Assembly (NCBI GenBank): GCA_019285755.1
Contig: CP079103.1
Span: forward strand, 1,302,001 to 1,366,000
Reading direction: 5' to 3'
Origin: Chitinophaga sp. E66
Lineage (GTDB): Bacteria; Bacteroidota; Bacteroidia; Chitinophagales; Chitinophagaceae
DNA length: 64,000 nt
In this document: positions 48,973-59,931 of the stretch, one piece after another
How positions within the stretch are numbered: position 1 is the stretch's first letter
Layout of the letters: every line of letters begins with the position of its first letter
The notes under the pieces: generated by a model
The model's database searches: none
Seen by the model: the letters and a program-made list of their open reading frames with translations, nothing else
What the model was told of the DNA's origin: nothing
Position numbers and translations under genes: made by a program

Positions 48973-51400
48973 ATGATGAGAAGTTTTGTCCGAAATTCTT
49001 GGCTCATATGCCTCGCGTTGGCAGTGGTATCCCAAAGCTGTAATACGCAATCAGGAAAGAAAGGCGGGTCTGACGATACCACCCAGTTCAGGGGCGTAAT
49101 CAAACTGGACGTACGGGACTCCGAAGCGGATTGGGGCCCTTATACCCGTAAAGCGGCGCCTAAAGGGTCGCCTAATGTCCTGTTTATCCTGTACGACGAT
49201 ACCGGCCTGGCGGCATGGTCGCCCTACGGCGGCCGGATCAATATGCCGACAATGGACCGGCTCGCCGCCAACGGCCTCACCTACACCCAATGGCACACCA
49301 CGGCGCTATGCTCACCGACCAGGTCGTGCCTGTTGACTGGCAGAAACCACCACCTAAACGGCATGGCGTCCATCACGGAAACGGCGAACGGATTCCCCGG
49401 CACCAGCGCCATGATCCCCAAAGCATGCGCATCCATGGCGCAGATACTGCAGGATAATGGCTGGGCGACTTTCTGGATCGGTAAGGATCACAACGTTCCG
49501 GAGCAGGAAGTGGCGCCAGGCGCCAGCCGTGCGCAATGGCCCGTTCAGCTGGGATTCGACCGGTTCTATGGGTTCCTGGCGGGGAAACGAATCAATGGTA
49601 CCCCGACCTGGTAGAAGACAATCACTTCATAGATCAGCCATATAGCCCGGAAGAAGGGTATCACCTGTCAAAAGACCTGGCAGACAGGGCCATCGAAATG
49701 CTGCGCAACAAGAACGCTACCAACCCATCCAAACCCTGGTACATGTGGTGGTGCCCCGGCGCTAACCATGCCCCGCACCATGCACCGAAAGAGTATATCG
49801 ATAAATACAAAGGAAAGTTCGATGACGGATACGATGCCTACCGGGAATGGGTCGTGAAAAAGATGATCGAGAAAGGCATCCTTCCCAAAAATACCGAGCT
49901 TACCAAACTGAATTTCTTGCCGGAGAGCGTAGCCAACCCGGCCGACTATGTTCGGCCATGGAACGAGCTTTCAGCCGATGAGAAGAAGCTGTTCTCCCGC
50001 ATGGCGGAAGTATATGCGGGTTTCTCCGAATACACCGATGCACAGGTAGGCAGGATCATAGATTACCTGGAAGAAACAGGACAGCTGGAGAATACGATCG
50101 TGATCTACGCGGCAGACAATGGCGCATCGGGCGAAGGCAGCCCCAATGGCTCCGTGAATGAAAACAAATTCTTCAACGGCTATCCCGACGAACTGGCTGA
50201 GAACCTCAAATACATGAATGTGCTTGGCGGGCCGGATACTTATAACCACTATCCGACCGGATGGGCGGCCGCATTCTCCGCGCCTTTCAAGATGTTTAAG
50301 CGGTATGCGGAATACGCAGGCGGCACCAATGATCCGCTCGTGATATCCTGGCCCAAAGGCATAAAGGCCAAGGGTGAGCTCCGCCACCAATATCACCATG
50401 CGGTAGACATCGTTCCGACCATTCTCGAATTATGCGGCCTCCAGATGCCGGACGTATATCGCGGCGTGAAGCAATACCCCTGTCGGGCGTATCCATGAAG
50501 TATTCCTTCGATGCCGCGCCAGACGGGCCCACCCAAAAGAAAGTGCAATACTATGCCATGCTGGGAACGAGGGGCATCTGGAAAGACGGCTGGAAAGCAG
50601 CGGCGATACACGCGCCGCTTACCAATAAAGGCAACTTCGACAAAGACGAATGGGAACTCTACAACGTAGCCGAAGACCGTTCAGAATCGAAAAACCTTGC
50701 AAAGGAGAACCCCGCGAAACTGAAAGAACTGATAGACGCCTGGTTCGAAGAAGCCGAGAAAAACAAAGTGCTGCCGCTGGATGACCGCGGCGCGGCACAG
50801 ATACTCACCATCGAACGGCCGGCAGACGAGCCCGCGCGCGACCGGTACCTCTACTATCCCAACACATCTCCCGTGCCGGAAGGCGTAGCCGTGAATGTGA
50901 GGGGGCGGAATTACAAGATCCTCGCCAATGTGGAAATTACCAGTCCGGATGCTTCGGGCGTCATCTTCGCGCATGGCTCCCGGTTCGGCGGGCATGCCCT
51001 GTTCATCAAAGACAGGAAACTGTATTACGTATACAACTTCCTGGGTATAACGGAACAGCAGCTGGTGTCGAATACAACGCTCTCGCCGGGCAAATACACG
51101 CTGGGGATGGAATTCATCAAGGAAAGCGCCGGGCAGTATGGGGAAACCAACGGGAAAGCTAAACTGTATATCGACGATAAGGTGGTTGCCGAAGGGCCGA
51201 TGAAAACCCAACCCGCGAAATTCACCCTGTCGGGCGATGGCCTCTGCGTCGGCTTTGATAGTGGAGACGCGGTGAGCGGATTGTATAAAACGCCCGGTAC
51301 CTTTAAAGGAGGCACTATTCAGCTGGTAGGCGTTACGGTGGAAGGCAAGCCGTATGAAAACCTCGAAGCGGAAGCCAGGAGGGCGCTGATGGGACAATAG
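48973..51400 (+). CDS. Arylsulfatase, lipoprotein, with C-terminal extension (two frameshifts)
   Basis: Start MMRSFVRNSWLICLALAVVS with lipobox Cys23. NVLFILYDDTGLAAWSPYGG holds the metal Asp pair; TALCSPTRSCLLTGRNHH is the sulfatase signature with Cys113 destined to become formylglycine. Later motifs: FWIGKDHNVP, EDNHFIDQPYSPEEGYHLSK, WCPGANHAPHHAP, EYTDAQVGRIIDYLEETGQL and VIYAADNGASGEGSPNGSVN. After the catalytic domain (to about residue 600) a 200-residue beta-sandwich extension (VEITSPDASGVIFAHGSRFG, KDRKLYYVYNFLGITEQQLV, GKAKLYIDDKVVAEGPM, GLCVGFDSGDAVS) resembles a concanavalin-like lectin fold. About 809 residues. Frameshifts near 49600 and 50475. Tandem paralogue of the next sulfatase; substrate unknown. 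Confidence 0.9.
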
Positions 51401-51426
51401 CATTTGAAAACCCGACATAAGACAGC

Positions 51427-51458
51427 AAAGGAAGCGCCCGCATGCAGGCGCTTCCTTT
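51427..51458. terminator. Terminator between tandem sulfatases
   Basis: AAAGGAAGCGCC / GGCGCTTCCTTT with CGCATGCA loop, 26 bp after the first sulfatase stop. Confidence 0.82.
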
Positions 51459-51637
51459 TGCAACAATCCCTCAACGTCTGATGTTATATTTGATACGACC
51501 CGATCCATCTCCCGGGCATTCAGTTAGCAATCCAATCGAACAAGGCAACAACAAGCGATCGCAGCCAGGCACGCCTGGCTGTCTGATACAATTATTGCGT
51601 CAATATCCTCCGTTTATGTAACCAAAAATCCATCACT

Positions 51638-54017
51638 ATGTTACCTCGTAAGTTGTCTGTATTGCTATTATCGTGTTTGACCGCCACGCAGGCATTTGCG
51701 CAGCAGCGTCCCTTCCAGGGAAACGTTCAGCTAGACGTCCGGGATTCTAAGCCCGACTGGGACGCCTTCCTTTATAAGAAAGCCCCCAAGGGTGCGCCTA
51801 ACGTTCTCTTTATCCTGTACGACGATACCGGTCAGGCTACCTGGTCAGCCTATGGCGGCAAAGTGAACATGCCTACGCTGGACCGCCTGGCAAAGAACGG
51901 GCTGACATATACCCAATGGCATACGACATCCGTGTGTTCACCCACGCGGTCTACGCTGTTGACGGGTCGCAACCATCACCAGAACGGGTTCGGATCCATA
52001 GCGGAGTCTGCCGTCGGGTTTGCGGGCTATAGCGGCCATATCCCCAATCCAACGCGACTATTGCTACGCTTCTCCGCAAGGCGGGATGGTCTACATTCTG
52101 GATCGGGAAGAACCACAATGTGCCCGTGGATGCCTTCGGGATGGGCGCTACCAAGGAGAACTGGCCTTTAGGGCTGGGGTTTGACCGTTTTACGGCTTTA
52201 TCGGCGGGGAAACCAATCAATGGTATCCATCCTCATAGAAGACAATCACTTCATAGATCAGCCCGCATTGCCGGAAGAAGGGTATCACCTGGCAAAGGAT
52301 CTGGCAGACAAGGCGATCCAATATATTCGCGACTCGAAGCAGACCGATCCCGATAAACCCTGGTACATGTGGTACTGCCCCGGCGCCAACCATGCGCCGC
52401 ATCATGCGCCGGAAGAATACATCGCCAGATACAAAGGCAAGTTCGACGAAGGATATGATGCGTATCGCGAATGGGTATTGGCCCGGATGATCGAAAAGGG
52501 GATCCTGCCGAAAGGGACAAAGTTGACCCCATTAACCCCATGCCGAAAGGCACCTTCTCACCGGGCGATATGGTAAGGCCATGGAATACCCTGAGCGCCG
52601 ATGAAAAGCGCCTGTTTTCCCGGATGGCGGAAGTGTTCGCGGGATACAGCGAATATACGGACGCGCAGGTCGGGAGGGTGATCGATTACCTGGAGCAGTC
52701 CGGACAATTGGAGAATACCGTAGTGCTGTATGCGGCAGATAACGGCGCTTCAGGAGAGGGAAGCCCTAACGGTTCTGTTAACGAGAATAACTTCTTTAAC
52801 GGGTATCCCGACGATATCAAACAAAACATGGCGATGCTGGAGAAGCTCGGTTCTCCGGAAACCTATAACCACTATCCGACCGGATGGGCAGTAGCGTTTT
52901 CGACGCCTTACAAGATGTTCAAACGCTACAGCGGCTTCAGCGGCGGTACCTGCGACCCGCTGGTGATCTCCTGGCCGAAGGGCATCAAAGCCCGCGGCGA
53001 ACTGAGGGATCAGTATTATCATTGCACGGATATTGTACCGACCATCCTGGAGATCTGCGGTATACCAATGCCTGATGTAGTGGATGGCATCAAACAAACG
53101 CCGCTTGCTGGCGTCTCTATGGTATCCAGTTTCGAAAACAAAAACGCGCCTACTCAAAAGAAAGTACAGTATTTTGAAATGGTAGGCAGCCGCGGGATAT
53201 GGAAAGAAGGATGGATGGCCTCCACCATACACGGCCCTATGCCTTCCAATATCGGGCATTTCGATAAAGACGTCTGGCAACTGTTCCATACAGATGCAGA
53301 CCGCTCTCAATCCGAAGACCTGGCCGCCAAACATCCCGAAAAGCTAAAGGAGATGCAGAACCTGTGGATGGAAGAAGCAAAGAAGAACAACGTTCTTCCG
53401 CTGCAGGATGTAGATGTAGCCACCATTCATAAACTGGAGTTCCATAAAGCCGTACCTCCGGACGGCCGTTACACCTATTACCCCGGTACTACCGAAGTGC
53501 CCGAAGCAACTGCCGCGCCTACACTGGGGCGGTCATTCAAGTTCGTGACCGATGTGACGACCAGCACAAACAGCACCGGGGTGCTCGTTGCCCAGGGCTC
53601 CCGCTTTGGCGGTTATTCCCTGTTCTGTAAAGACGGGAAGGTACATTTCGTATACAACTTCCTCGGCATTCCGCCCGAACAACATATTTCCGCAGCCCTC
53701 CTTCATCCGGCAACCACCTGATCGGCGTGGAGTTCGTGAAAGAGAAAATATCGGAAAAGCTGGAAGCGCTGGGTAAGGTGAGACTCTATATCGACGGGAA
53801 AGCAGTTGCAGAAGCATCCATCCGAACACAATCAGGCCACTACGCGCTGACCGGAGAAGGCCTCTGCATTGGGTATGACAGCGGAGATGCTGTGAGCCGG
53901 CAGTATGGGAACAAATTCGCGTTTAAGAACGGTACCATCAACAAGGTAGTGTTCGACGTTGGCAATGATGCTTACGTGAACCTGGAAAGGGATATGAAGG
54001 TAAGGATGAGAGACTAG
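51638..54017 (+). CDS. Arylsulfatase, secreted, with C-terminal extension (frameshifted)
   Basis: MLPRKLSVLLLSCLTATQAF is a signal peptide rather than a lipoprotein signal. Architecture matches the preceding sulfatase: NVLFILYDDTGQATWSAYGG, SVCSPTRSTLLTGRNHHQNG (Cys100), NQWYPSLIEDNHFIDQP, WYCPGANHAPHHAPEEYIAR, VLYAADNGASGEGSPNGSVN, then the lectin-like extension (TSTNSTGVLVAQGSRFGGYS, KVHFVYNFLGIPPEQHISAA, GKVRLYIDGKAVAEASI, GLCIGYDSGDAVSRQYG). About 793 residues. Frameshifts near 52048, 52195, 52535 and 53705. Different export signals suggest the two copies act in different compartments. It has its own terminator-isolated transcription start; ends 2 bp from the convergent GH32 gene. Confidence 0.9.
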
Positions 54018-54019
54018 CT

Positions 54020-55664
54020 TTATTTATTCCAGATCCCTTTCACCCGCGCTACTTCCAGTGATGTGACCGTGATGTTATTCCCCAGAACCGGAAGCCATCC
54101 GCGTTCCTGCTGTCCGCCTTGCGTTCTGCAGAGTGAGAGAAAGCGCCGCCATCGATGAATACTTCTACGGAGGATCGGTCTAGCCAGATCTCGGCGGTAA
54201 GCGACATGCTGGTAGGGTCTTGCGGGGAATAGAACATGCCGTTGAGCATATTGAAATTCATGTCGTAACTGAGCAGCCGCTGCCCATGCAGGCTGAGGCC
54301 CGCGTCGGTTGCGTGGGAAAGGCGGATGGTGGCTTTAATGTAAAGTTTGTCTGCTGTGTTATAGTCCTGCAGACGGCGGCTGGCCTCGCCGGCGGAGAGG
54401 TTCGTCCATTTGGTAGCCGGCTCAAGGAGTTTCGTGACTTCCTTCACCGGGTAGCTATACAGGCGCGGGCCGTCTTTGGTCGTGCGAAGGGTGAGCTCCG
54501 TGGGCAGGAGCATCATGTTGTTGAATGGCATACCTTGCTGGTTGATGCGGCCCCATCCGATCTGGATGCGCCGGCCGTCTGCTTCGGGAATATTACTGAA
54601 GGTTTGCGCCGCGTATATGGAGCCGGCGGAAAAATAGTATTTGCCATGTTCCGGTACAAAGGTCTTGCCGTCGAAGCTGCCTATCATGTAGGTATTCGAC
54701 GCGCCGTACATCACCCACTTTTTGATATTGGGGTTACCGTCAACGGGTAGCTCGAACAAGTCCGGGCATTCCCAGAAGCCGGTTACGTGGCTTTGGTAGG
54801 CCCATTCCTTTAGGTTGGCGGAGGTGTATATGGAGTGACCGTCGCGTTCATTCAGCACCATTACCCAGTGTTTGGATGGCGCGTACCAGAACACGCGGGG
54901 ATCGCGGGTGTCTTTACTGTTCCATTTTTCTTTCGAGTCGATCACGGGATTGCGGGCGTATTTGGTCCAGGTACGGCCTTTGTCAAGACTATATGCGACG
55001 CACTGCACCTCGCGGTCGGGGTTGTCTGCCGTGTATAATGCGACCATAGCGGGTTTACCGGGCTTGCCGAATCCGGAGGTGTTGTCGTAGTCGATAACGG
55101 CCGATCCGGAGAACATGGTGCCGGTGCGGTCAGGGTGAAGGGCAACGGGCAGTTCTTCCCAATGGATCATGTCTTTGCTGACGGCATGCCCCAGGACATG
55201 TTCTCCCATTCGCGCTCGTAGGGATTATGCTGATAGAAGAGGTGATATTCTCCTTCATAATACACCATGCCATTGGGGTCGTTGATCCATCCCCGGCGGG
55301 TGGAGAAATGATATTGCGGCCGGCGATGCTCCTGGTAAAGGGAGTCCTGGCCGGCGATACGGTCGTCCTGGTAGATCTTTCCCAATCCATCTTTATCACC
55401 GTCGAACTGTATCTGCAGCGATTTACCTTTCCAGGCGCCTGCGTCAACGAAGACCCAATAATCCGGCGTGGCGCTGAGGCGGATGCGGAAGCTGCGGTCT
55501 TCTTCGCCTTTTACTTTGAAGGTCATGATAGACCTGCCGGTTTGATGGGAGACGGGGAGGTTGAGGTACCGTTTGGTAACGGTGATGGTGGTGTCTGCGG
55601 CGGAAGAGGGAAGGCCGGGGCCCAGGGAGGCGAGGATAATGAGGAGACTTGGAAATGTTTTCAT
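54020..55664 (-). CDS. GH32 beta-fructosidase (levanase/inulinase type), secreted (frameshifted)
   Basis: ATG 55664: signal MKTFPSLLIILASLGPGLPS. An N-terminal beta domain (residues about 25-110) precedes the five-bladed propeller. Catalytic residues: nucleophile Asp129 in RRGWINDPNGMVYYEG, transition-state stabiliser RDP in SKDTRDPRVFWYAPSKHW, acid/base Glu in VTGFWECPDLFELP. The C-terminal beta-sandwich (LTAEIWLDRSSVEVFIDGGA) is typical GH32. About 549 residues. Frameshifts near 55190 and 54078; restored, the end reads NNITVTSLEVARVKGIWNK. Hydrolyses fructans or sucrose-related sugars outside the cytoplasm. No SusC/SusD or fructose transporter is adjacent. Extra N-terminal domain is shared with Bacteroides exo-levanases. 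Confidence 0.92.
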
Positions 55665-55738
55665 GCGGTGGATATTGCGGCTGATAAACCCATGTGGTCT
55701 AAAGATAATAAAAGTCGGACGGGAGACCGGTAAATTAC

Positions 55739-55765
55739 AAAGGCCTCCCTTTACGGAGGCCTTTT
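55739..55765 (-). terminator. Rho-independent terminator after the MTHFR-like gene
   Basis: AAAGGCCTCC / GGAGGCCTTTT stem with a six-base loop; on the minus strand the stem runs into TTTGTAATTT, 25 bp after the stop at 55790. Confidence 0.8.
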
Positions 55766-55789
55766 GCATATTTCTTCCCAATAAAATAA

Positions 55790-56742
55790 TCAGATGGCCG
55801 GAATTGCCGCCCCTTTACGGATCCCTTTCTCCGAAAGCATTGCTCCAATAGTGTTCACCATATAGATCGAAGCTTCAATCTCTTCCTTACGGATGGCGAC
55901 GCTTTCAATATTGAAACCGAAGGGGATGCGGTGCGCGGAGCAATAATCGGTCAGTTCTGCAGCGATGTCCAGGCAGACCTGCACCGACTTGTCCAGCATA
56001 TTATCCGCGTTCCGGAAATCATCCTGCAAGGCTTCGGGTACATGGATGCCCAGCCAGTCCATGAAGCGGAGGGTTTTCTCCGATCCGCAGGCGGTGAGGG
56101 TAAAAATGATGGTGGGAGGGGAGACTTGTTTTCCTTCGCAGGTACGGCAAAGATCCGCCACTACTTTTTAGCATACTCCAGGTTGAAGACGCATTGCGAA
56201 ACGAAGTAGGATACGCCGCAGGCCGCCTTGTCGAGGATGCGTACGTCTTCGTCGTTCAGTACCGCGTGCCTTTCGGGAATCGTTACGGCGCCTACTACCG
56301 AAGTCTGCTCATGCTGCTTCCAGATGCGGTAGGCTTCCGGCAAGGTCGTTTTAACGGGATAGTCCGGGGCCGGGATGCCGACGAATACGGGATGGAACTT
56401 CTCGTTCTGCAGATCCTGCAACCAGGCCGACAGCTCAGCTTCGCTGTATTTACCCGCAGGGCGGTAGATGATCTTGGGGATATCCAGGTCACGGAGGTGA
56501 TTGCTGGCGAACCAGAAAGGATCGTGCGCATTCAGGAAAGGGAAGGGCCTTTCTACCTGCGTGCGGGCGGATTCATCCTGCACGTCATAGACGATCAGTG
56601 CGTCAATGTCGAGCGGAATAAGCCTTTGCAGCGTCTTTTCCGCAATCTCAGCTACTCTTTCAGGCGTAGTTTCAGCCTTGGGAGGTGTAATGCCGTATAA
56701 TACGATGCCGGATGCGCCGGATTTGATCTTTTGGAGGAACAT
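55790..56742 (-). CDS. Non-canonical methylenetetrahydrofolate-reductase-like protein (frameshifted)
   Basis: About 317 residues. It lacks the classic MetF start FEFFPPK but has the TIM-barrel pattern of the MTHFR superfamily: SGASGIVLYGITPPKAETTP, DIDALIVYDVQDESARTQVE, KFHPVFVGIPAPDYPVKTTL, SVVGAVTIPERHAVLNDEDV, CGVSYFVSQCVFNLEYAKK and PTIIFTLTACGSEKTLRFMD. This matches the divergent MTHFR-like group known from mycobacteria rather than E. coli MetF. Its position directly downstream of metE (125 bp, same strand) supports a role in supplying methyl-THF. One frameshift near 56162. No separate canonical metF is in the window. Confidence 0.75.
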
Positions 56743-56816
56743 AGTCTAAAGGTGATATATCAAAGAAGCCTGCCATCTCCCGAACATTATAAAGGGTGGC
56801 TATTTTCCCGAACATG

Positions 56817-56824
56817 CAAATATA
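56817..56824 (-). promoter_or_regulatory. Bacteroidota -7 box (TATATTTG) before the MTHFR-like gene
   Basis: Minus-strand TATATTTG at 56824-56817, 75 bp before the ATG at 56742 and immediately after the metE terminator stem, suggesting an independent promoter. Confidence 0.5.
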
Positions 56825-56849
56825 GCTGCGGATATCGAAAATCCGCAGC
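56825..56849 (-). terminator. Stem-loop after metE
   Basis: On the minus strand GCTGCGGAT / ATCCGCAGC form a perfect stem with a seven-base loop, 19 bp after the metE stop. It has no long T tract and may be only partly terminating. Confidence 0.6.
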
Positions 56850-56867
56850 CTGATTTATCAAGGAAGG

Positions 56868-59167
56868 CTAAATAGTATTTGTTACGGTGATCCGTTCCCG
56901 TGCCTCGCGCGCCGCAAGGACCATGTTCTCCAGGGCGGCTTTGGTTTCCGGCCATTTGCGGGTCTTCAGGCCGCAATCCGGATTTACCCACAGATGGTGG
57001 GCAGGCAGGAGGTCTGCCGCCTTTATCAGCAGTTCCACCATCTCTTCTTTGCCGGGGACACGGGGCGAGTGGATGTCGTAGACACCCGGCCCGATCTCGT
57101 TGGGGTACCTGAAATGCGCAAAGGCATGCAGCAATTCCATCTGGGAGCGGGAGGTCTCAATGGTGATCACATCCGCATCCATGGCGGCAATGTGTTCGAT
57201 AATGTCATTGAACTCGCTGTAGCACATATGTGTATGGATCTGTGTCTGGTCCTGCACGCCGCTGGCCGTCACCCGGAAAGCCTTTACGGCCCAGTCCAGG
57301 TATTGCGGGCGCTTTGCCTTGCGGAGGGGCAGCCCTTCGCGGATGGCCGCTTCGTCGATCTGAACGATGCCGATACCGGCCTTTTCCAGGGCCAGTACCT
57401 CATCCCGTATAGCCAGGGCAATCTGGTTGGTGGTGACGGAGCGTGGCTGATCGTCGCGCACGAAAGACCATTGCAGGATGGTTACCGGGCCGGTCAGCAT
57501 GCCCTTCATGAGTTTGTCGGTCTGCCGGGCGGCGAAGGTGGTCCAGCGGACGGTCATGTCTCCCGTGCGGCTTACGTCGCCATAAATCACCGGCGGTTTC
57601 ACGCAGCGGCTGCCATAGCTCTGTACCCATCCGTTTTGGGTAAAGAGAAAGCCATCCAGTTGCTCCCGAAATACTCCACCATATCATTCCGCTCAAACTC
57701 GCCGTGCACCAGTACGTCGATGCCAAGGGCCTCCTGCCAGCGGATCACTTCCACCGTTGCGTCTTCGATTGCCTTTTCATATTGTGCCTGTGTCAGCGCA
57801 CCTTTTTTGAGCTGTGCACGTAGCTGGCGGATATCATCCGTTTGCGGGAAGGAGCCGATGGTCGTTGTAGGGAATAAGGGCAACCTGAAGCGTTCCCTGT
57901 GCAGCTGTTGCCGTACCGGAAAGGGACTGTTCCGGGCAGCATCGGCATCTGTAATGGCCGCCACCCGCTGCTTGACTTCGGGTTTATGTACTTTTCCGGA
58001 GGTGCGCCTGCTTTCCATTGCGTTTTGATTGGCGTCCAGCAAAGCGGAATTCCCCTCCGCGATCTGCTTCAGTTCGGTTACCTCATAAAGCTTCTGTTTA
58101 GCGAAGGCCATCCAGTTTTTGATCTCCGGGTCAATGGCGGTTTCGGGCCCGAGGTCTATGGGACTATGCAGCAGTGAGCACGAGGAGCGATAAATATCCT
58201 GTTTTTGCCAAGCCGGTCTGCCGCCTTCTGAATCAGCGCCAGCGATTGACTGTAATCGTTCTTCCAGACATTACGACCGTCTACCACACCAAGTGAGAGC
58301 TGCAGTGTATCGGGGATCGCCGCCAGTACTTCGTTCAGCTGTTCCGGCGCACGTACCAGGTCGATGTGCAGGGCTGCTACCGGGAGGTTGACGGCCAGCG
58401 CCGTGTTGTCCAGCAACCCTTCGAAATAAGTCGCGATGAGGATCTCTACACCGGCTACCTGCTCCGCAATGGCGTTATAGGCATATTCGAAAGCGGCTTT
58501 GTCTTTGGGGGAGAGGTCGAGCGCAAGGCAGGGCTCATCCAGTTGTATCCAGCGGGCGCCCTGTTGCCGCAGGCGTTGGAGGATTTCTACGTATACGGGT
58601 ACCAGTTTACGTATCAGGTCTATTCGCTCAAAGCCCGCTTCCTTTTCTTTGCCTGCCAGCAGATAACTGACAGGGCCTGTCAGCACTGGCTTGGCCCTGT
58701 CGCCCAGCAATTCTCTTGCGGCGGCGTATTCCTTGAAGATTGTATCGGACGTCAGCCGGAAGGTTTGCCCGGCCGTGAATTCGGGGACGATGTAGTGGTA
58801 GTTGGTATCCATCCACTTGGTCATTTCCATGGCGGTGATGTCCAGGCCATCGCGCTGGTAGCCCTGGCCATGGCGAAGTATACATCGGTTTCCGTGTTGC
58901 CGGTTACCTGTGAAACGGGCGCGTAGCGTTGGGGCGCCGCGCCAAGCAGCAGGGTGGTATCCAGGACCTGGTCGTAATAGCTGAAGTCGTTGCAGGGGAT
59001 GAGGTCGATGCCGGCCTCCAGTTGGGTCAGCCAGTTGGCATCCCGGATGGAGCGGCCAGCCTGGTGCAGTTCTTCCAGGCTTATCTTGCCGGACCAGAAA
59101 GATTCGCAGGCTTTTTCAGTTGTCGTTGGCCACCGATACGAGGGTAGCCGAGGTTTTGCGTGAGCAT
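56868..59167 (-). CDS. metE: Cobalamin-independent methionine synthase (MetE), frameshifted
   Basis: Transfers a methyl group from methyltetrahydrofolate-polyglutamate to homocysteine. ATG 59167 starts [20 protein letters not shown], the conserved MetE N-terminus. Zinc/homocysteine-site motifs are present: [15 protein letters not shown] (His and Cys ligands), [14 protein letters not shown] (Glu), and [13 protein letters not shown] (second Cys). Also [20 protein letters not shown] and [20 protein letters not shown]. About 767-770 residues. Frameshifts near 59105, 58870, 58170 and 57610. Divergent from an AsnC-type regulator, with a long leader between. Confidence 0.95.
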
Positions 59168-59335
59168 CTCAATTCAAGGATTTTAATGAACAGTTTTCAA
59201 AGGGGCTGCCGCTTGGGCACGCCGGTGCCTTACCGGTAAAAGATTGCGCTTTGCCCGGGACTGGCGGTCGGTTATAAAAAGTAAATTCTGGTGGATTCAG
59301 CGTTCTGCAGGGGTGCTAAATGTTGTACAAAGCTA
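59168..59335 (-). promoter_or_regulatory. metE promoter and long leader
   Basis: A minus-strand TAGCTTTG box (59335-59328) matches TAnnTTTG and would give a leader of roughly 155 nt before the metE ATG. The leader contains GC-rich segments (CCGCCAGTCCCGGGC; ACCGGTAAGGCACCGG) that can form stems. I could not match it to a SAM or cobalamin riboswitch by eye. The remaining 123 bp up to the AsnC start are AT-rich. Confidence 0.4.
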
Positions 59336-59458
59336 TGGAATGCAATGAAAAGATGGCAGAATTGTAAAAATGAAGTGTAAAAAACTATATTTGGATGATA
59401 TAGGAGATAAAACGGCTGATATGGGCTGTTTTATGCTGTCGTAAAAGGAAATTATTCT

Positions 59459-59921
59459 ATGGAAGAGACATTAGATCAGACTGATCTGCAATTACTAAGG
59501 CTCCTGGCTGCGGATGCCAAGATCACTACTAAAGACCTCGCAGCAAAGTAAACCTCTCGCCTTCGCCTGTTTTCGAACGGGTGAAGCGGCTGGAAGCGGC
59601 AGGGTATATCAAAGGGTATATCGCCCTGCTGGACGCGGAAAAGCTGAACCATGGGCTGATCATCTTCTGCAATATCCGGCTCAAACAACACGATAAGACC
59701 ATCGGCCATCAGTTCGTGTCAGACATCATGCGGCTGGATGAGGTGGTGGAATGCTATAACATCTCGGGGATTACGACTTCCTCCTGAAAGTATACGCCAG
59801 GGACATGAAGCATTACCAGGATTTCGTGTTCAACAAGCTCGGCTCTGTAACGAGCATCGGCAGCACGCACAGCACTTTCGTCATGAGTGAGAATAAGAAC
59901 ACGCACAACGTCAATTTTTAG
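59459..59921 (+). CDS. Lrp/AsnC-family transcriptional regulator (frameshifted)
   Basis: N-terminal helix-turn-helix: [49 protein letters not shown] in two blocks. C-terminal RAM/AsnC effector domain: [70 protein letters not shown]. About 154 residues. Frameshifts near 59549 and 59770. Divergent from metE, so it may be its amino-acid-responsive regulator (inference). It ends 10 bp before the GH140-like gene, which could be co-transcribed. Confidence 0.88.
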
Positions 59922-59931
59922 ATCCACGCCT

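Noticed and set aside
48644..48976. A 110-residue frame across the 48.7 kb hairpin
   Set aside because: It is generated by the inverted repeat and runs into the sulfatase start; composition is not protein-like.
56994..58028. A 344-residue plus-strand reading frame
   Set aside because: Antisense to metE across its conserved zinc-site region.
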